From: Streptococcus sp.
Lineage (GTDB): Bacteria; Bacillota; Bacilli; Lactobacillales; Streptococcaceae
Reading direction: 5' to 3'
Assembly: GCA_003521145.1 (NCBI GenBank)
Contig: DOTL01000069.1
Location: 1 to 53,373, forward strand
Length of the DNA stretch: 53,373 nucleotides
Positions 8,580-17,042 of the stretch are shown piece by piece (within the stretch, counting starts at the first letter, position 1; each line of letters starts with the position of its first letter). A model generated the notes under the pieces. That model was not told where the DNA came from. It was given only the letters and a program-made list of their open reading frames with translations, and ran no database searches. The position numbers were made by a program, and so were the translations under genes.

Positions 8580-9119
8580 TTAATCGGTTGTATAAGTTTT
8601 TGAAACGACGTCCCAAGAATCGCTTGAACCGTCAATACCACCATAGGCTTCGAGTTGTCTCTTCTTATCTACACGGAAAAGAAGAACATCATTACCATAG
8701 GCATCATAAAGTTGAGCATAAACTAGGTTATCATCATCATCCGTCCATGAATAAACATTCCAACCTAGATTTTTATAATTTTCTCCAGTTGAACCTTGTT
8801 CTTTAGCATAGGTAGAAACAACCCAGTCTTCTAACTGTTGATCAGACAAAGAGGAGGTATCAACTTGAGAGGATTGATTATCAGATGATGCTGGGGCTGC
8901 TTCCTTACTTTTAGCCAACTGACCGTTTTTCCATGGATTTGTTTCACTCTCTTTTTGGTTACTACTATACCACATCAAGGTAACAACAGGAATAACCACT
9001 GCAAGTACTGCAACAACTCCCATTACCCATCTAATGATTTTAGAATCTTTGTGTTTGTCAAAACTCGAAACTTTTCTTCCCTTTGTAGTTTCACTTTTAC
9101 GACGCCTAAATTCGCTCAA
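8580..9119 (-). CDS. Single-pass membrane protein, hypothetical
   Basis: 179 aa. A positively charged cytoplasmic start (residues 1-27) leads to one membrane helix (about 30-51), a Ser/Gln-rich linker, and a globular extracellular domain of about 85 residues with the acidic run WTDDDDNLVYAQ. The start is TTG at 9119, supported by AGAGGA upstream and by a TTGA overlap with the preceding stop. Paired with the small gene before it. I do not recognise a functional family. Confidence 0.6.
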   Translation of the reverse strand: MSEFRRRKSETTKGRKVSSFDKHKDSKIIRWVMGVVAVLAVVIPVVTLMWYSSNQKESETNPWKNGQLAKSKEAAPASSDNQSSQVDTSSLSDQQLEDWVVSTYAKEQGSTGENYKNLGWNVYSWTDDDDNLVYAQLYDAYGNDVLLFRVDKKRQLEAYGGIDGSSDSWDVVSKTYTTD

Positions 9120-9340
9120 AGCTTTTTCCTCTTTTTCTTGAAAGTAGTCCCTTTTTTCTTTTCCTCTTGTTCCAAGAGTTTTTGCACTTCCCTACGACCC
9201 TGCGGATCAATCGTTTGAGCCAATGAAATCTGCAACTGAAAAATACGATTATCCAAAGCTTGCTCATATTCTTTGGCTGCTTCTCTATCACCATTATCAG
9301 CTAAGGTTCTCAGATACTCTCCATTACTGAATTCAGCCAT
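9116..9340 (-). CDS. Small basic protein, hypothetical
   Basis: 74 aa, helical, with a strongly basic C-terminus (KKKGTTFKKKRKK). The middle, NGDREAAKEYEQALDNRI, resembles a short repeat-type helical pair. No membrane helix. It shares a four-base stop/start overlap with the membrane protein gene that follows, so the two are probably made together. Function unknown. Confidence 0.6.
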   Translation of the reverse strand: MAEFSNGEYLRTLADNGDREAAKEYEQALDNRIFQLQISLAQTIDPQGRREVQKLLEQEEKKKGTTFKKKRKKL

Positions 9341-9376
9341 TCACTAAATCGCTCCTGCTTCTAAATCGTTTCTTCT

Positions 9377-9405
9377 ATTTTCTTAAAGCCTGAGACTTTT
9401 GTCAA
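9377..9405 (-). promoter_or_regulatory. Candidate promoter of the 9340-8580 gene pair
   Basis: Minus strand: -35 TTGACA (9400-9405), 17 bases, weak -10 GAAAAT (9377-9382). The ATG at 9340 follows about 37 bases later. Perfect -35, poor -10. Confidence 0.4.
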
Positions 9406-9467
9406 GTTACTAGTTTGTGACAAATTCTTACAGTAGTAAAAAGCCGAAGAAAGTCACATTCTCCAAC

Positions 9468-10112
9468 TTATTTTTTGGCTGTTTCTTTATAATACTTACA
9501 ATAACTTTGAAGAGGACAGGTCTGGCACTTAGGATTCTTAGCCAAGCAATGATAACGCCCAAAGAAAATCATACGGTGATGGCTGATAATCCAATCCTTC
9601 TTTGGGATTTTCTTCATTAGTTCTACTTCGATTTCCTCTACACTAGCATCCTCTGGGGCAATATTTAGCCTTTTAGAAACACGTGAGACATGCGTATCTA
9701 CAGCAATAGAAGGAATGCCATAAACCTCAGCTAAAACCACGTTAGCTGTTTTTCGTCCCACACCAGGTAGACTTTCCAATTCCTTATGCGTTTTCGGAAC
9801 CTGTCCATCAAAATTCATCAAAACAGCTCTAGCAGTCTTGATGATGTTCTTTGCTTTATTCTTATAAAGACCGATTGTTCGCAAACACATCTCAACATCA
9901 TCGAGATTAGCAGAAGCCAAATCCTCAATTTCTGGATAACGCGCCCACAAGCCTGGTGTAATCTTATTAACAGCCTTATCGGTTGTCTGGGCTGATAAAA
10001 TAACAGCAACCAATAGTTGGAAAGGAGTTTCCCACTCCAACTCTCCATGAGCATTGGGAAACATCTCTCCCATGAGAGCTAGAGCCTCATTAACACGTTT
10101 TCTTCCTAACAT
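9468..10112 (-). CDS. nth: Endonuclease III
   Basis: 214 aa from the ATG at 10112, which overlaps the dnaD stop as TAATG; a start 5 codons upstream is possible but less standard. This bifunctional DNA glycosylase/AP lyase removes oxidised pyrimidines. The helix-hairpin-helix LPGVGRKTANVV, the catalytic Lys within it, the Asp in VDTHVSRVSKRL, and four C-terminal cysteines in C-x6-C-x2-C-x5-C for a 4Fe-4S cluster are all present. The dnaD-nth pair is conserved in Firmicutes. Confidence 0.95.
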   Translation of the reverse strand: MLGRKRVNEALALMGEMFPNAHGELEWETPFQLLVAVILSAQTTDKAVNKITPGLWARYPEIEDLASANLDDVEMCLRTIGLYKNKAKNIIKTARAVLMNFDGQVPKTHKELESLPGVGRKTANVVLAEVYGIPSIAVDTHVSRVSKRLNIAPEDASVEEIEVELMKKIPKKDWIISHHRMIFFGRYHCLAKNPKCQTCPLQSYCKYYKETAKK

Positions 10113-10810
10113 TATTGGCCACCCCATAATTGACGGGCTGCATCCATTCCTGTTTTGAAGTCATCCGAAACCTGATGATGTTGCTTCTTACCTTGATGCT
10201 TCAAACGACGCTCTTCAACTTGAATTTTCGTTGTAATACCACTCAATTTCCAGTTACGAAGAACTCCTTTGATGTAATTCCAATTTGTCTTGCGGTTAAA
10301 TACTGCTTCTTTCAAAGCCTCACGGATAAGCTCGGGATCAGTGTGTTCTTCTTGAATTTCTTTGTTTAAATCTTCGATAACCATAGGATTCAAGATTCCC
10401 AAAGCTTGTTCCAATTCATCTGTTAATTGCTTGATGAGCTGTGTATTTGTTGGCTGACCAACGACAGGCCCTGAGGTTATCTTTTCATTGCTCACTAACT
10501 TGTCCAAAACTGCCAAAGCAGGTGAAGCATCTACAACCATCTCAATTTCATTATTAACCTTAATAGTCGTGAAATCAAGTAGTCCAGCCTCAGTCAATGT
10601 CGTAATACTTTTATTAACCTCAGTTGGTGTCTTCCCAGTTGCTTGCGCGATCTGACTAGAAGCCACTTCTCCAATCTGAGTTGTCGTTTGTAGATAGAGA
10701 AACTGCCAAACCAGAAAATCATCCGCAGATGGGAAAATATCCTTAAAGTGGAAAAATAAAGCATTAGGAAGGACCAGATTACCTGATCGATACTGTTCAA
10801 AAAAACTCAT
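10112..10810 (-). CDS. dnaD: DnaD family replication initiation protein
   Basis: 232 aa. DnaD helps load the replicative helicase at origins and during restart. The N-terminal winged-helix domain (about 1-120) and the C-terminal DnaD domain are both present, the latter with the family motif NWNYIKGVLRNW at about residues 187-198. A basic tail follows. The gene is translationally coupled to nth. Confidence 0.9.
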   Translation of the reverse strand: MSFFEQYRSGNLVLPNALFFHFKDIFPSADDFLVWQFLYLQTTTQIGEVASSQIAQATGKTPTEVNKSITTLTEAGLLDFTTIKVNNEIEMVVDASPALAVLDKLVSNEKITSGPVVGQPTNTQLIKQLTDELEQALGILNPMVIEDLNKEIQEEHTDPELIREALKEAVFNRKTNWNYIKGVLRNWKLSGITTKIQVEERRLKHQGKKQHHQVSDDFKTGMDAARQLWGGQ

Positions 10811-10881
10811 ATTTACCTTTCAGAGTAGCTAGACACACAAAAAAGTCAAATGCTCTCACATAAGTCCTTTGAGACTGTCTA

Positions 10882-11826
10882 CTACAAATAACCGTAGAAT
10901 GAAAAATCGTCTTCCAACTCTTCTAAACGATAAGGTGTTTCTTGATATACCGCATAGTTAATCCAATTGCTAAAGAAAGCAGATGCCGCAAGATTCCAAC
11001 GAAGTTTAGGCTCCTGACTTGGATCATCCTCTGGGAAATAGTTTGCCGGTACATCTGGATTAATGCCTGCATCCAAATCTCTTCGGTATTCTCTTGCCAG
11101 AGTATCACGGTCATATTCAAAATGACCAAAACTATATACTTCACGAAGATTCTTACTTGCTAGAATGGATAAGCCAACTTCTGGTCCTGACACAACAATA
11201 TCTAAATCCGTCTTGTTTTTAATATCCTCGAGCCTAACCTCTGTATAACGTGAGTGCGGTGACATAAAGCTATCATCAAAGCCATTCATAAGGAAGTTTT
11301 CAGGCATATCAACAGTTTGTTTATAGACTCCAGATAATTTCTCTGACAATGGAACCTTGTCGACTCCATGCTTATAATAGAGACCTGCTTGAGCTCCCCA
11401 ACACAGATGAAGGGTTGAATAAACATGCTTTTTAGACCAATCAAAAACTTGTGTTAATTCTTGCCAATAATCCACTTCCTCAAATGGCATTTGCTCAACA
11501 GGTGCACCTGTTACAATGAGACCATCATAATACTTATGCTTAATTTCATCAAAAGTCTTGTAGAAAGTTTCCATATGTTCAGCATGTGTATTTTTTGACT
11601 TATGACTAGCCATATAAAGAAACTCGACGTTAATTTGAAGTGGCGTATTAGCTAAAAGACGTAGTAATTGAGTTTCTGTCACTTGTTTCGTTGGCATAAG
11701 GTTAAGGATTAAGACCTCCATTGGTCGAATATCCTGGCTACTAGCTCTGTTCTCATCCATGATGAAGACATTTTCCGAACGCAATAGATCAAGAGCTGGT
11801 AACTTATTATCAAGTTTTATAGGCAT
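10882..11826 (-). CDS. metA: MetA, homoserine O-acyltransferase, predicted acetyl-CoA type
   Basis: 314 aa, full length. It activates homoserine for methionine synthesis. The catalytic triad is at the standard numbering: Cys142 (STLHLCWG), His235 and Glu237 (GHFEYD). Residue 111 is Glu (GAPVE). In characterised homologues Glu111 selects acetyl-CoA while Gly selects succinyl-CoA, so this protein is predicted to make O-acetylhomoserine despite the common succinyltransferase label. ATG at 11826 with GGAG upstream. A promoter and a methionine-regulator-type palindrome precede it. Confidence 0.93.
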   Translation of the reverse strand: MPIKLDNKLPALDLLRSENVFIMDENRASSQDIRPMEVLILNLMPTKQVTETQLLRLLANTPLQINVEFLYMASHKSKNTHAEHMETFYKTFDEIKHKYYDGLIVTGAPVEQMPFEEVDYWQELTQVFDWSKKHVYSTLHLCWGAQAGLYYKHGVDKVPLSEKLSGVYKQTVDMPENFLMNGFDDSFMSPHSRYTEVRLEDIKNKTDLDIVVSGPEVGLSILASKNLREVYSFGHFEYDRDTLAREYRRDLDAGINPDVPANYFPEDDPSQEPKLRWNLAASAFFSNWINYAVYQETPYRLEELEDDFSFYGYL

Positions 11827-11861
11827 AACAATATCTCCATCCTTATTTATTCTATCTTCAT

Positions 11862-11890
11862 ATTATAAATCGGGGAGGTATTGTTATCAA
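11862..11890 (-). promoter_or_regulatory. metA promoter
   Basis: Minus strand: -35 TTGATA (11885-11890), 17-base spacer, -10 TATAAT (11862-11867). It lies directly downstream of the palindrome at 11913-11929, an arrangement suited to an activator. Confidence 0.7.
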
Positions 11891-11912
11891 ATATATATTT
11901 TCTCTAGTTAGA

Positions 11913-11929
11913 TATAGCTATAAACTATA
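11913..11929 (-). promoter_or_regulatory. MET box, probable MtaR/MetR binding site
   Basis: Minus-strand TATAGTTTATAGCTATA: a 17-base near-palindrome matching the streptococcal MET-box pattern TATAGTT-N3-AACTATA with one mismatch in the right half. It is centred about 30 bases upstream of the -35, as expected for a LysR-type activator of methionine genes. Confidence 0.6.
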
Positions 11930-11954
11930 TTTAGAGGGCACCTTTGTTTTAAAA

Positions 11955-11980
11955 GAGTTAAAAAGACCCTAAGGCCTTTT
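11955..11980 (-). terminator. Terminator after apt
   Basis: Minus-strand stem AAAAGGCC/GGTCTTTT (one G-U pair, short loop) with a T-rich tail, about 20 bases past the apt stop codon. Confidence 0.6.
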
Positions 11981-11998
11981 GTTAATTCATAGATAGAT

Positions 11999-12517
11999 TT
12001 ATCCTGGGAAGTTCATCAATACTTTAGTATCGTAACCTTCAATAGCCTCACGTCCATTAAGACCATCAAGCTCAATCAAGAAGGCACATCCAGCAACGAC
12101 ACCACCTAGGCGCTCAACCATTTCAATTGTAGCTTTGACGGTACCACCAGTCGCCAAGAGATCATCAACAATAAGTACACGTTGGCCTGGTTTGATTGCA
12201 TCGGCATGCATACAAAGTGTATCGACACCATACTCTTTTTCGTAATCTGCTGAAATCACTTCACGTGGCAATTTACCAGGTTTACGAACTGGAGCAAAGC
12301 CAATACCAAGTTCAAAAGCAACTGGACACCCTACGATGAAACCACGCGCTTCAGGACCAACAATCATGTCAATCTTCTTATCAGTCGCATACTGAACGAT
12401 TTCACGGATAGCATAGCTATAAGCATTTCCATCAGCCATCAAAGGACTAATATCACGGAAAGTAACCCCTTCTTTAGGGTAGTTTTCAATAGATGCAATA
12501 TACTCTTCTAATTTCAT
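11999..12517 (-). CDS. apt: Adenine phosphoribosyltransferase
   Basis: 172 aa. Salvages adenine to AMP with PRPP. The PRPP-binding loop VLIVDDLLATGGT (about residues 116-128) and the N-terminal YPKEGVTFRDI block are family signatures. It has its own extended -10 promoter and a downstream hairpin, so it can be expressed apart from recJ, which lies upstream on the same strand. Confidence 0.97.
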   Translation of the reverse strand: MKLEEYIASIENYPKEGVTFRDISPLMADGNAYSYAIREIVQYATDKKIDMIVGPEARGFIVGCPVAFELGIGFAPVRKPGKLPREVISADYEKEYGVDTLCMHADAIKPGQRVLIVDDLLATGGTVKATIEMVERLGGVVAGCAFLIELDGLNGREAIEGYDTKVLMNFPG

Positions 12518-12561
12518 TTGTTCTTCCTATAGGCTTTTCGCCAAAAAAATATTTACAAACT

Positions 12562-12570
12562 ATTATAGCA
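12562..12570 (-). promoter_or_regulatory. apt extended -10 promoter
   Basis: Minus strand TGC TATAAT, with the hexamer at 12562-12567. No clear -35. The apt ATG follows about 45 bases downstream. Confidence 0.5.
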
Positions 12571-12634
12571 TGAATCTTCAAATTTAGAAAATGCTAGCCC
12601 TCATTTCAAGACGAATCCTTTGGATTAAGCCCCC

Positions 12635-14836
12635 CTACTTATAAAGCCAGTCATAAATTTCCTGTGGTGTTCCTAAAGCCATAAGTTCTTGGAACTTAAC
12701 TAGTCGTTTCAGATCTTGGAAAATCTGACTGTCCTCAATCTCGCGTTTCTCAGCTTCCTTATTGACTGTCATAACACCATTATCAATAGTCACAAAATCC
12801 AATTCATCAAAAATCTGAATCATCTTAATCAAAAGTATCTTATCGATTTTAAGATAATGACTGAGCTCATCCAGTTTATAGCGGATATCGAATTCTGGGA
12901 ATTGGTTAATGGTTTTATAGAGTCTTGCAAATTGCTCTCTTGTTCCATATCCAGTCAGATAATAGGCTTCCTTAATGTTATTCTTAAAATAAATAGCCTG
13001 GAAATCTTTACCTTCAAACCACTCTTTTACTTCTGTCGCTGATTCAGGTAGGGTGTTGAGGACAACCGCAGGCTCTGTGTCTGCTACTTCTTCTACCGTC
13101 GGTAGACCCTCAGGTAGTGCCATATTTTTTGATCGAAAATCAAATAATTGAACACCATCCACACGCGCATCTTCTAACATGAGCTGTAGCGTTGTCTGAC
13201 CATTCCAAACATTAACAGACAAGGTCACTGCCAATTCCAAACCCTGAGCTTGTTGGAATTCTTGAAGCAGATTCCCTTTATTAAAAGCGACAACATCAAA
13301 GCTATCCTTACCTTGCTTAACCTTAAACTTAAGATGGGCTCCATTTTGTCCCATTGTCCTAGCTTGAGTAACAGTAATATCATGTAGCCAAAAGACTGGC
13401 TTTTTATTACCCATACCAAAAGGTGCTAGTTTTTCTAGACTCTTAATGGTATCCAAGTTAAGCTCGCTGAGTTGGAGCTTCTCGTCTAAATTAAGCATAT
13501 TTTTGGCACCCGTATCAATGTCATTATCGTAGACATACTGACACAAGATCTCTGATAGTTGACCAATATTTTCTTCAGGAAGGGTCATCCCCGCCGCTCC
13601 AGCATGTCCTCCAAATGCAGTAAAGATGTCTTGGTGGTCATCAAGGGCATGGAAGATATTGATAGATTCCAAACTACGGGCTGAACCCTTAGCCAAGCCA
13701 TCTTCAATATTCAAAACCACTACTGTCTGGCTGATTTGTTCCATAATGCGCCCTGCCACAATACCGAGGACGCCAGAATGCCAACCTTCCTTGGCCAAAA
13801 CCTGAACAGGTTTGTCCAAATCCACCATAGTCATGGCTTCATCAAAGATTTTTTGAATAACTTCCTTACGCTCTTCATTTTTAGCATTGATCTCCAGAGC
13901 AATGACTTGAGCTTCTTCATCGTCAAATCCGGTCAGTAGCTCAATGGCTGGATTTGGATTATCTAAGCGTCCCAAGGCATTAAGTTGAGGAGCCAGTTTG
14001 AAACCTACCGTTTCTTCGGAAATCGTTGTTGGGTCCACATCTGAAATGCGGAGCAATTCTTGAAGTCCAATACGCTCAGTAGTCTTGAGAATTTCCAGGC
14101 CGACCTTGACCATAATACGATTTTCATCCGTTAGGCTAACCATATCGGCAATGGTACCAATGGCTACTAAGTCCAACATCTCTGTAGGAATAGTTTCAAG
14201 GAGGGCAGTTGCCAATTTGAAAGCTACACCACAACCTGCCAAATACTTAAAAGGATAATCGGCATCCGGATGGTCTGGATGGACAATGGCATAGGCATCT
14301 GGAAGCTGGGCCGGCATACTATGATGGTCTGTAACGATAACGTCCACACCTCGCTCTTGCGCATAAGCAATAGCCTCATTTCCCGCTACCCCATTATCCA
14401 CTGTAACAATGAGTGAAATGTCTTCCTGCTCAATGAAATACTTGTAGACACTTTCGTTTGGCCCATAACCATCTGTAAAACGGTTAGGCAAATAGACTCG
14501 AGCCTCAGCGCCCATCATTTCAAGGGCTTCTTTGACAATCGAGGCTGACGTCATACCATCCGCATCGTAATCTCCATATACTAAGATTTGTTCATAATTT
14601 TCAATAGCCTGACGGATTCTAGCCACTGCCTTATCCATATCATGAAGAAGATAAGGATCATGAAGGTTTGATAAATCAGCCTTTAGAAAATCTTCAAGAG
14701 CCTCTTCTGTCGTAATGCCACGTTCATAGGCAATCTTGGCTGCTGTTTCTACCAGTCCATGTTCTTTGGCAAGTTTAAAAAACCCAGCATCTGGCTCTTT
14801 TGTGTTTATTTTCCAATCATACGTTGATGTAATCAT
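12635..14836 (-). CDS. recJ: Single-stranded-DNA-specific exonuclease RecJ
   Basis: 733 aa from the ATG at 14836. An in-frame ATG at 14860 is less likely because it falls almost on the predicted transcription start. RecJ is a 5'-to-3' single-strand exonuclease of recombination and mismatch repair. DHH-family motifs are visible: DYDADG (metal-binding Asp residues), VTDHH, and GGHAGAAGMTL of the DHHA1 domain. The C-terminal extension of about 170 residues is typical of Firmicute RecJ. Confidence 0.95.
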   Translation of the reverse strand: MITSTYDWKINTKEPDAGFFKLAKEHGLVETAAKIAYERGITTEEALEDFLKADLSNLHDPYLLHDMDKAVARIRQAIENYEQILVYGDYDADGMTSASIVKEALEMMGAEARVYLPNRFTDGYGPNESVYKYFIEQEDISLIVTVDNGVAGNEAIAYAQERGVDVIVTDHHSMPAQLPDAYAIVHPDHPDADYPFKYLAGCGVAFKLATALLETIPTEMLDLVAIGTIADMVSLTDENRIMVKVGLEILKTTERIGLQELLRISDVDPTTISEETVGFKLAPQLNALGRLDNPNPAIELLTGFDDEEAQVIALEINAKNEERKEVIQKIFDEAMTMVDLDKPVQVLAKEGWHSGVLGIVAGRIMEQISQTVVVLNIEDGLAKGSARSLESINIFHALDDHQDIFTAFGGHAGAAGMTLPEENIGQLSEILCQYVYDNDIDTGAKNMLNLDEKLQLSELNLDTIKSLEKLAPFGMGNKKPVFWLHDITVTQARTMGQNGAHLKFKVKQGKDSFDVVAFNKGNLLQEFQQAQGLELAVTLSVNVWNGQTTLQLMLEDARVDGVQLFDFRSKNMALPEGLPTVEEVADTEPAVVLNTLPESATEVKEWFEGKDFQAIYFKNNIKEAYYLTGYGTREQFARLYKTINQFPEFDIRYKLDELSHYLKIDKILLIKMIQIFDELDFVTIDNGVMTVNKEAEKREIEDSQIFQDLKRLVKFQELMALGTPQEIYDWLYK

Positions 14837-15105
14837 GTTTTTATATTTTCTCCCTGTCATCTAGTCCATCTATTATAACATGAAAAAATTTATCATAGTG
14901 GATAGAAAGCTAAGTTTCCTAAAAAGAGAATGTCAAAAATAGTAAGTCGCTTAGACTTGTGGTACATTTCCAATCAAGACCTGCTTTTCTAGACAAAATA
15001 TTAATCTGGATATTGCTCCCTTTTTGACTTGTGTTTTCTCAGATATCCCCTTCTCCTCTTTACGCTATCTAACTCTATTCTACTATCATTTTCGAGTAAT
15101 ATTAG
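14837..15105. other. Gene-free stretch upstream of recJ
   Basis: Holds the recJ promoter: a minus-strand TGT TATAAT extended -10 with the hexamer at 14872-14877. The rest is AT-rich and translated frames are short and broken. I see no recognisable gene or RNA. Confidence 0.4.
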
Positions 15106-15140
15106 GAAAAACAAGAAAAGGATTCCCTATCTGGAAATCC
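15106..15140 (-). terminator. Terminator after the GNAT gene
   Basis: Minus-strand stem GGATTTCC/GGGAATCC (15120-15140) with a T-rich tail, right after the GNAT stop codon. It ends the operon that begins at hflX. Confidence 0.75.
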
Positions 15141-15146
15141 TCTCCG

Positions 15147-15551
15147 TCAATTATTATAAATCATTCCCGTACAAGCTTGCTCTGAAAGTTCGACAAATCC
15201 CAAGGATTGATAAAAGGCTAGATTTTTCTCACTACGTTCAGTGACAAGAAGCCGTTGATAGATATGGGGGAAGATCGCTAAAGCCTCTTCTAAGAGTTTC
15301 TTTCCGATGCCTTGGCGCTGGTGATCTGGTCGCACCAAGAGGTCTTGCACCAAAAGGACAGAGTGCCCATCTCCTACCAAGCGGATGTAGGCTACCAGCT
15401 CTTTCTCATCATAGACTGCCAGCTGCCAGAGACTGGCTTTGACAGCTTCTTCCAACATGGTTGGATTGTTAGTATAATTGGTCCAGCCGACTGAACTGTA
15501 CAGTGCGAGTAGGTCTTCCATCGCTGGAATCTCTTTTTTATAATTTAACAT
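15147..15551 (-). CDS. GNAT family N-acetyltransferase
   Basis: 134 aa, single GNAT fold. The acetyl-CoA-binding block is VRPDHQRQGIGKKLLEEAL (about residues 74-92), preceded by the LLVQDLLV strand; the typical LAFYQSLGF block is near the end. Substrate unknown. It follows a methyltransferase gene by one base, the last member of a run of closely spaced genes. Confidence 0.85.
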   Translation of the reverse strand: MLNYKKEIPAMEDLLALYSSVGWTNYTNNPTMLEEAVKASLWQLAVYDEKELVAYIRLVGDGHSVLLVQDLLVRPDHQRQGIGKKLLEEALAIFPHIYQRLLVTERSEKNLAFYQSLGFVELSEQACTGMIYNN

Positions 15552-15552
15552 C

Positions 15553-16263
15553 TTAACTCCTTTTTAACCTATAATGCTGGAAGAAGGCGATATCCCGATA
15601 AGGGGACTCTTGGCAGACCGCCAGCTCCATCTTAAGCATAGACTCTCGCCATCCCTCTTGGCCTTTGAAGCGATTGTCCTGCAAGGCATAAAAGACACGG
15701 ATTCCTTGGTAGTCTTTAATTTCAAGAGCTAAATTTTCTACTACTGCATCAAGATCATAGGCCTGAGCCAAACCCATGGAGTGGGTTTCCAGATCTTGGC
15801 CTGCTAGTAAATCGAGGGCCTTCTGAGTATCATTTTCAAAGACGACGGTCTGTAGGACTCGGCCGACTTCATTGTGCTTGACGATAGAGAGCAGGCCTCC
15901 TGGTTTCAAGAGGCGGATGAATGCCTTGAGAACAGCCTTGCGATTCTCTACATACTCTAAGACATTGTGGCAGAGAATGACATCAAAGCTAGCATCCTCA
16001 AAGCTTTCTAACTGATCCAGACTCCCGACTAGTTGCTGATAGGGGTGATTCTGGGGCCGCAAGGCCACCATTTCTTCATTGGGTTCTACAGCTAGAACTT
16101 GATTTTCTTGAGCCAAGTGGTTGGCCACAAGGCCAAAGCCACTGCCAAAATCAAGAACTCTCTTCCCCTTGATGTCCTGTAATTGGTCAAAAAGAATATC
16201 ATAATAGATTTGACCCCAGGGTTGCTTGAGATTCTCTAAATACGCTTGGATATTTGCGGCCAT
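15553..16263 (-). CDS. Class I SAM-dependent methyltransferase
   Basis: 236 aa. SAM motif I is VLDFGSGFGLVANHLA (about residues 36-51); the acidic strand-2 end is VEPNEEM; motif IV is VILCHNVLEYV. The layout resembles small-molecule or tRNA-type methyltransferases, but no substrate can be assigned. It lies 11 bases downstream of the SDR gene and 1 base before the GNAT gene. Confidence 0.8.
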   Translation of the reverse strand: MAANIQAYLENLKQPWGQIYYDILFDQLQDIKGKRVLDFGSGFGLVANHLAQENQVLAVEPNEEMVALRPQNHPYQQLVGSLDQLESFEDASFDVILCHNVLEYVENRKAVLKAFIRLLKPGGLLSIVKHNEVGRVLQTVVFENDTQKALDLLAGQDLETHSMGLAQAYDLDAVVENLALEIKDYQGIRVFYALQDNRFKGQEGWRESMLKMELAVCQESPYRDIAFFQHYRLKRS

Positions 16264-16274
16264 CTAGTATCCTC

Positions 16275-17042
16275 CTATTTGTAGTTAAACACATTGGTAG
16301 CTAGTTTGTCCGAGATGCGTGGAAATAGTGTGTAGCCTTTGTGGGCAACTGATAAGAGTCGTGGTAGATTAACTTCACGTTTGTTTTTACACAGAATACG
16401 GACAATCTTTTTAGCCACGTATTTAGGACTGAGGACAAACTTTTTAACACTCTCAAGATAGGCTCCAGAGGGATCAGCTTGATCAAAGAAACCTGTCGCA
16501 ATTGGACCTGGATTGACCGTTGTCACATAGATTCCTTTATCAGCAAGCTCTAGACGCAGGGCATCTGAAAAACCAATTACCGCAAACTTTGTCGCTGCAT
16601 AGACACTTGAGTTGGCTGTCGCAATTTTCCCCGCCATACTGGCGATGTTGATGATATGACCATGGCCTTGCTCCACCATTTTCTCAGCCATCAAACGTGA
16701 AAAGGTCATCGTCGCAAAGGTATTGATATCAAACATATCACGTACTTCTTGGCTAGTGTAGTTATCATAAGACTTGAATTCACCGAAACCAGCATTATTG
16801 ATAAAGACGTCAATACGTCCAAATCGTTGATAGAGATAATCTACCATTTTTTTAATAGCATTGTCGTCTCTAAGGTCAATGGCAAGACAGGTTTTATTTT
16901 CCACATGACGATAACATTTCTCAAGTTTGTCCTTATCTCGTCCTAAGAGGATAATACCATCACTAGGTGAGAGCTGCTTGACAATTTCTTGAGCAAGGCC
17001 TCCTGAGGCACCAGTAATAGCGATAATACGTTGTTTAGCCAT
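16275..17042 (-). CDS. Short-chain dehydrogenase/reductase
   Basis: 255 aa. NAD(P)-binding motif TGASGGLAQEI (about residues 10-20), NNAGFG, and catalytic Ser with YAATK (Tyr-x-x-x-Lys) are all present, so it should be an active oxidoreductase. Substrate unknown; the YqjQ/DltE-like subgroup is a plausible guess. The start overlaps the RNase Z stop by one base; the SDR-rnz pair is common in streptococci. Confidence 0.88.
   Translation of the reverse strand: MAKQRIIAITGASGGLAQEIVKQLSPSDGIILLGRDKDKLEKCYRHVENKTCLAIDLRDDNAIKKMVDYLYQRFGRIDVFINNAGFGEFKSYDNYTSQEVRDMFDINTFATMTFSRLMAEKMVEQGHGHIINIASMAGKIATANSSVYAATKFAVIGFSDALRLELADKGIYVTTVNPGPIATGFFDQADPSGAYLESVKKFVLSPKYVAKKIVRILCKNKREVNLPRLLSVAHKGYTLFPRISDKLATNVFNYK

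Noticed and set aside
10882..11826. Homoserine O-succinyltransferase label
   Set aside because: Glu at position 111 predicts acetyl-CoA use, so the succinyl name is not supported by the sequence.
11827..11998. S-box or T-box riboswitch before metA
   Set aside because: The leader after the promoter is only about 30 bases, too short for either; the MET box explains regulation better.
14881..15105. Small gene upstream of recJ
   Set aside because: Frames are short, contain stops and have no ribosome sites; nothing recognisable.
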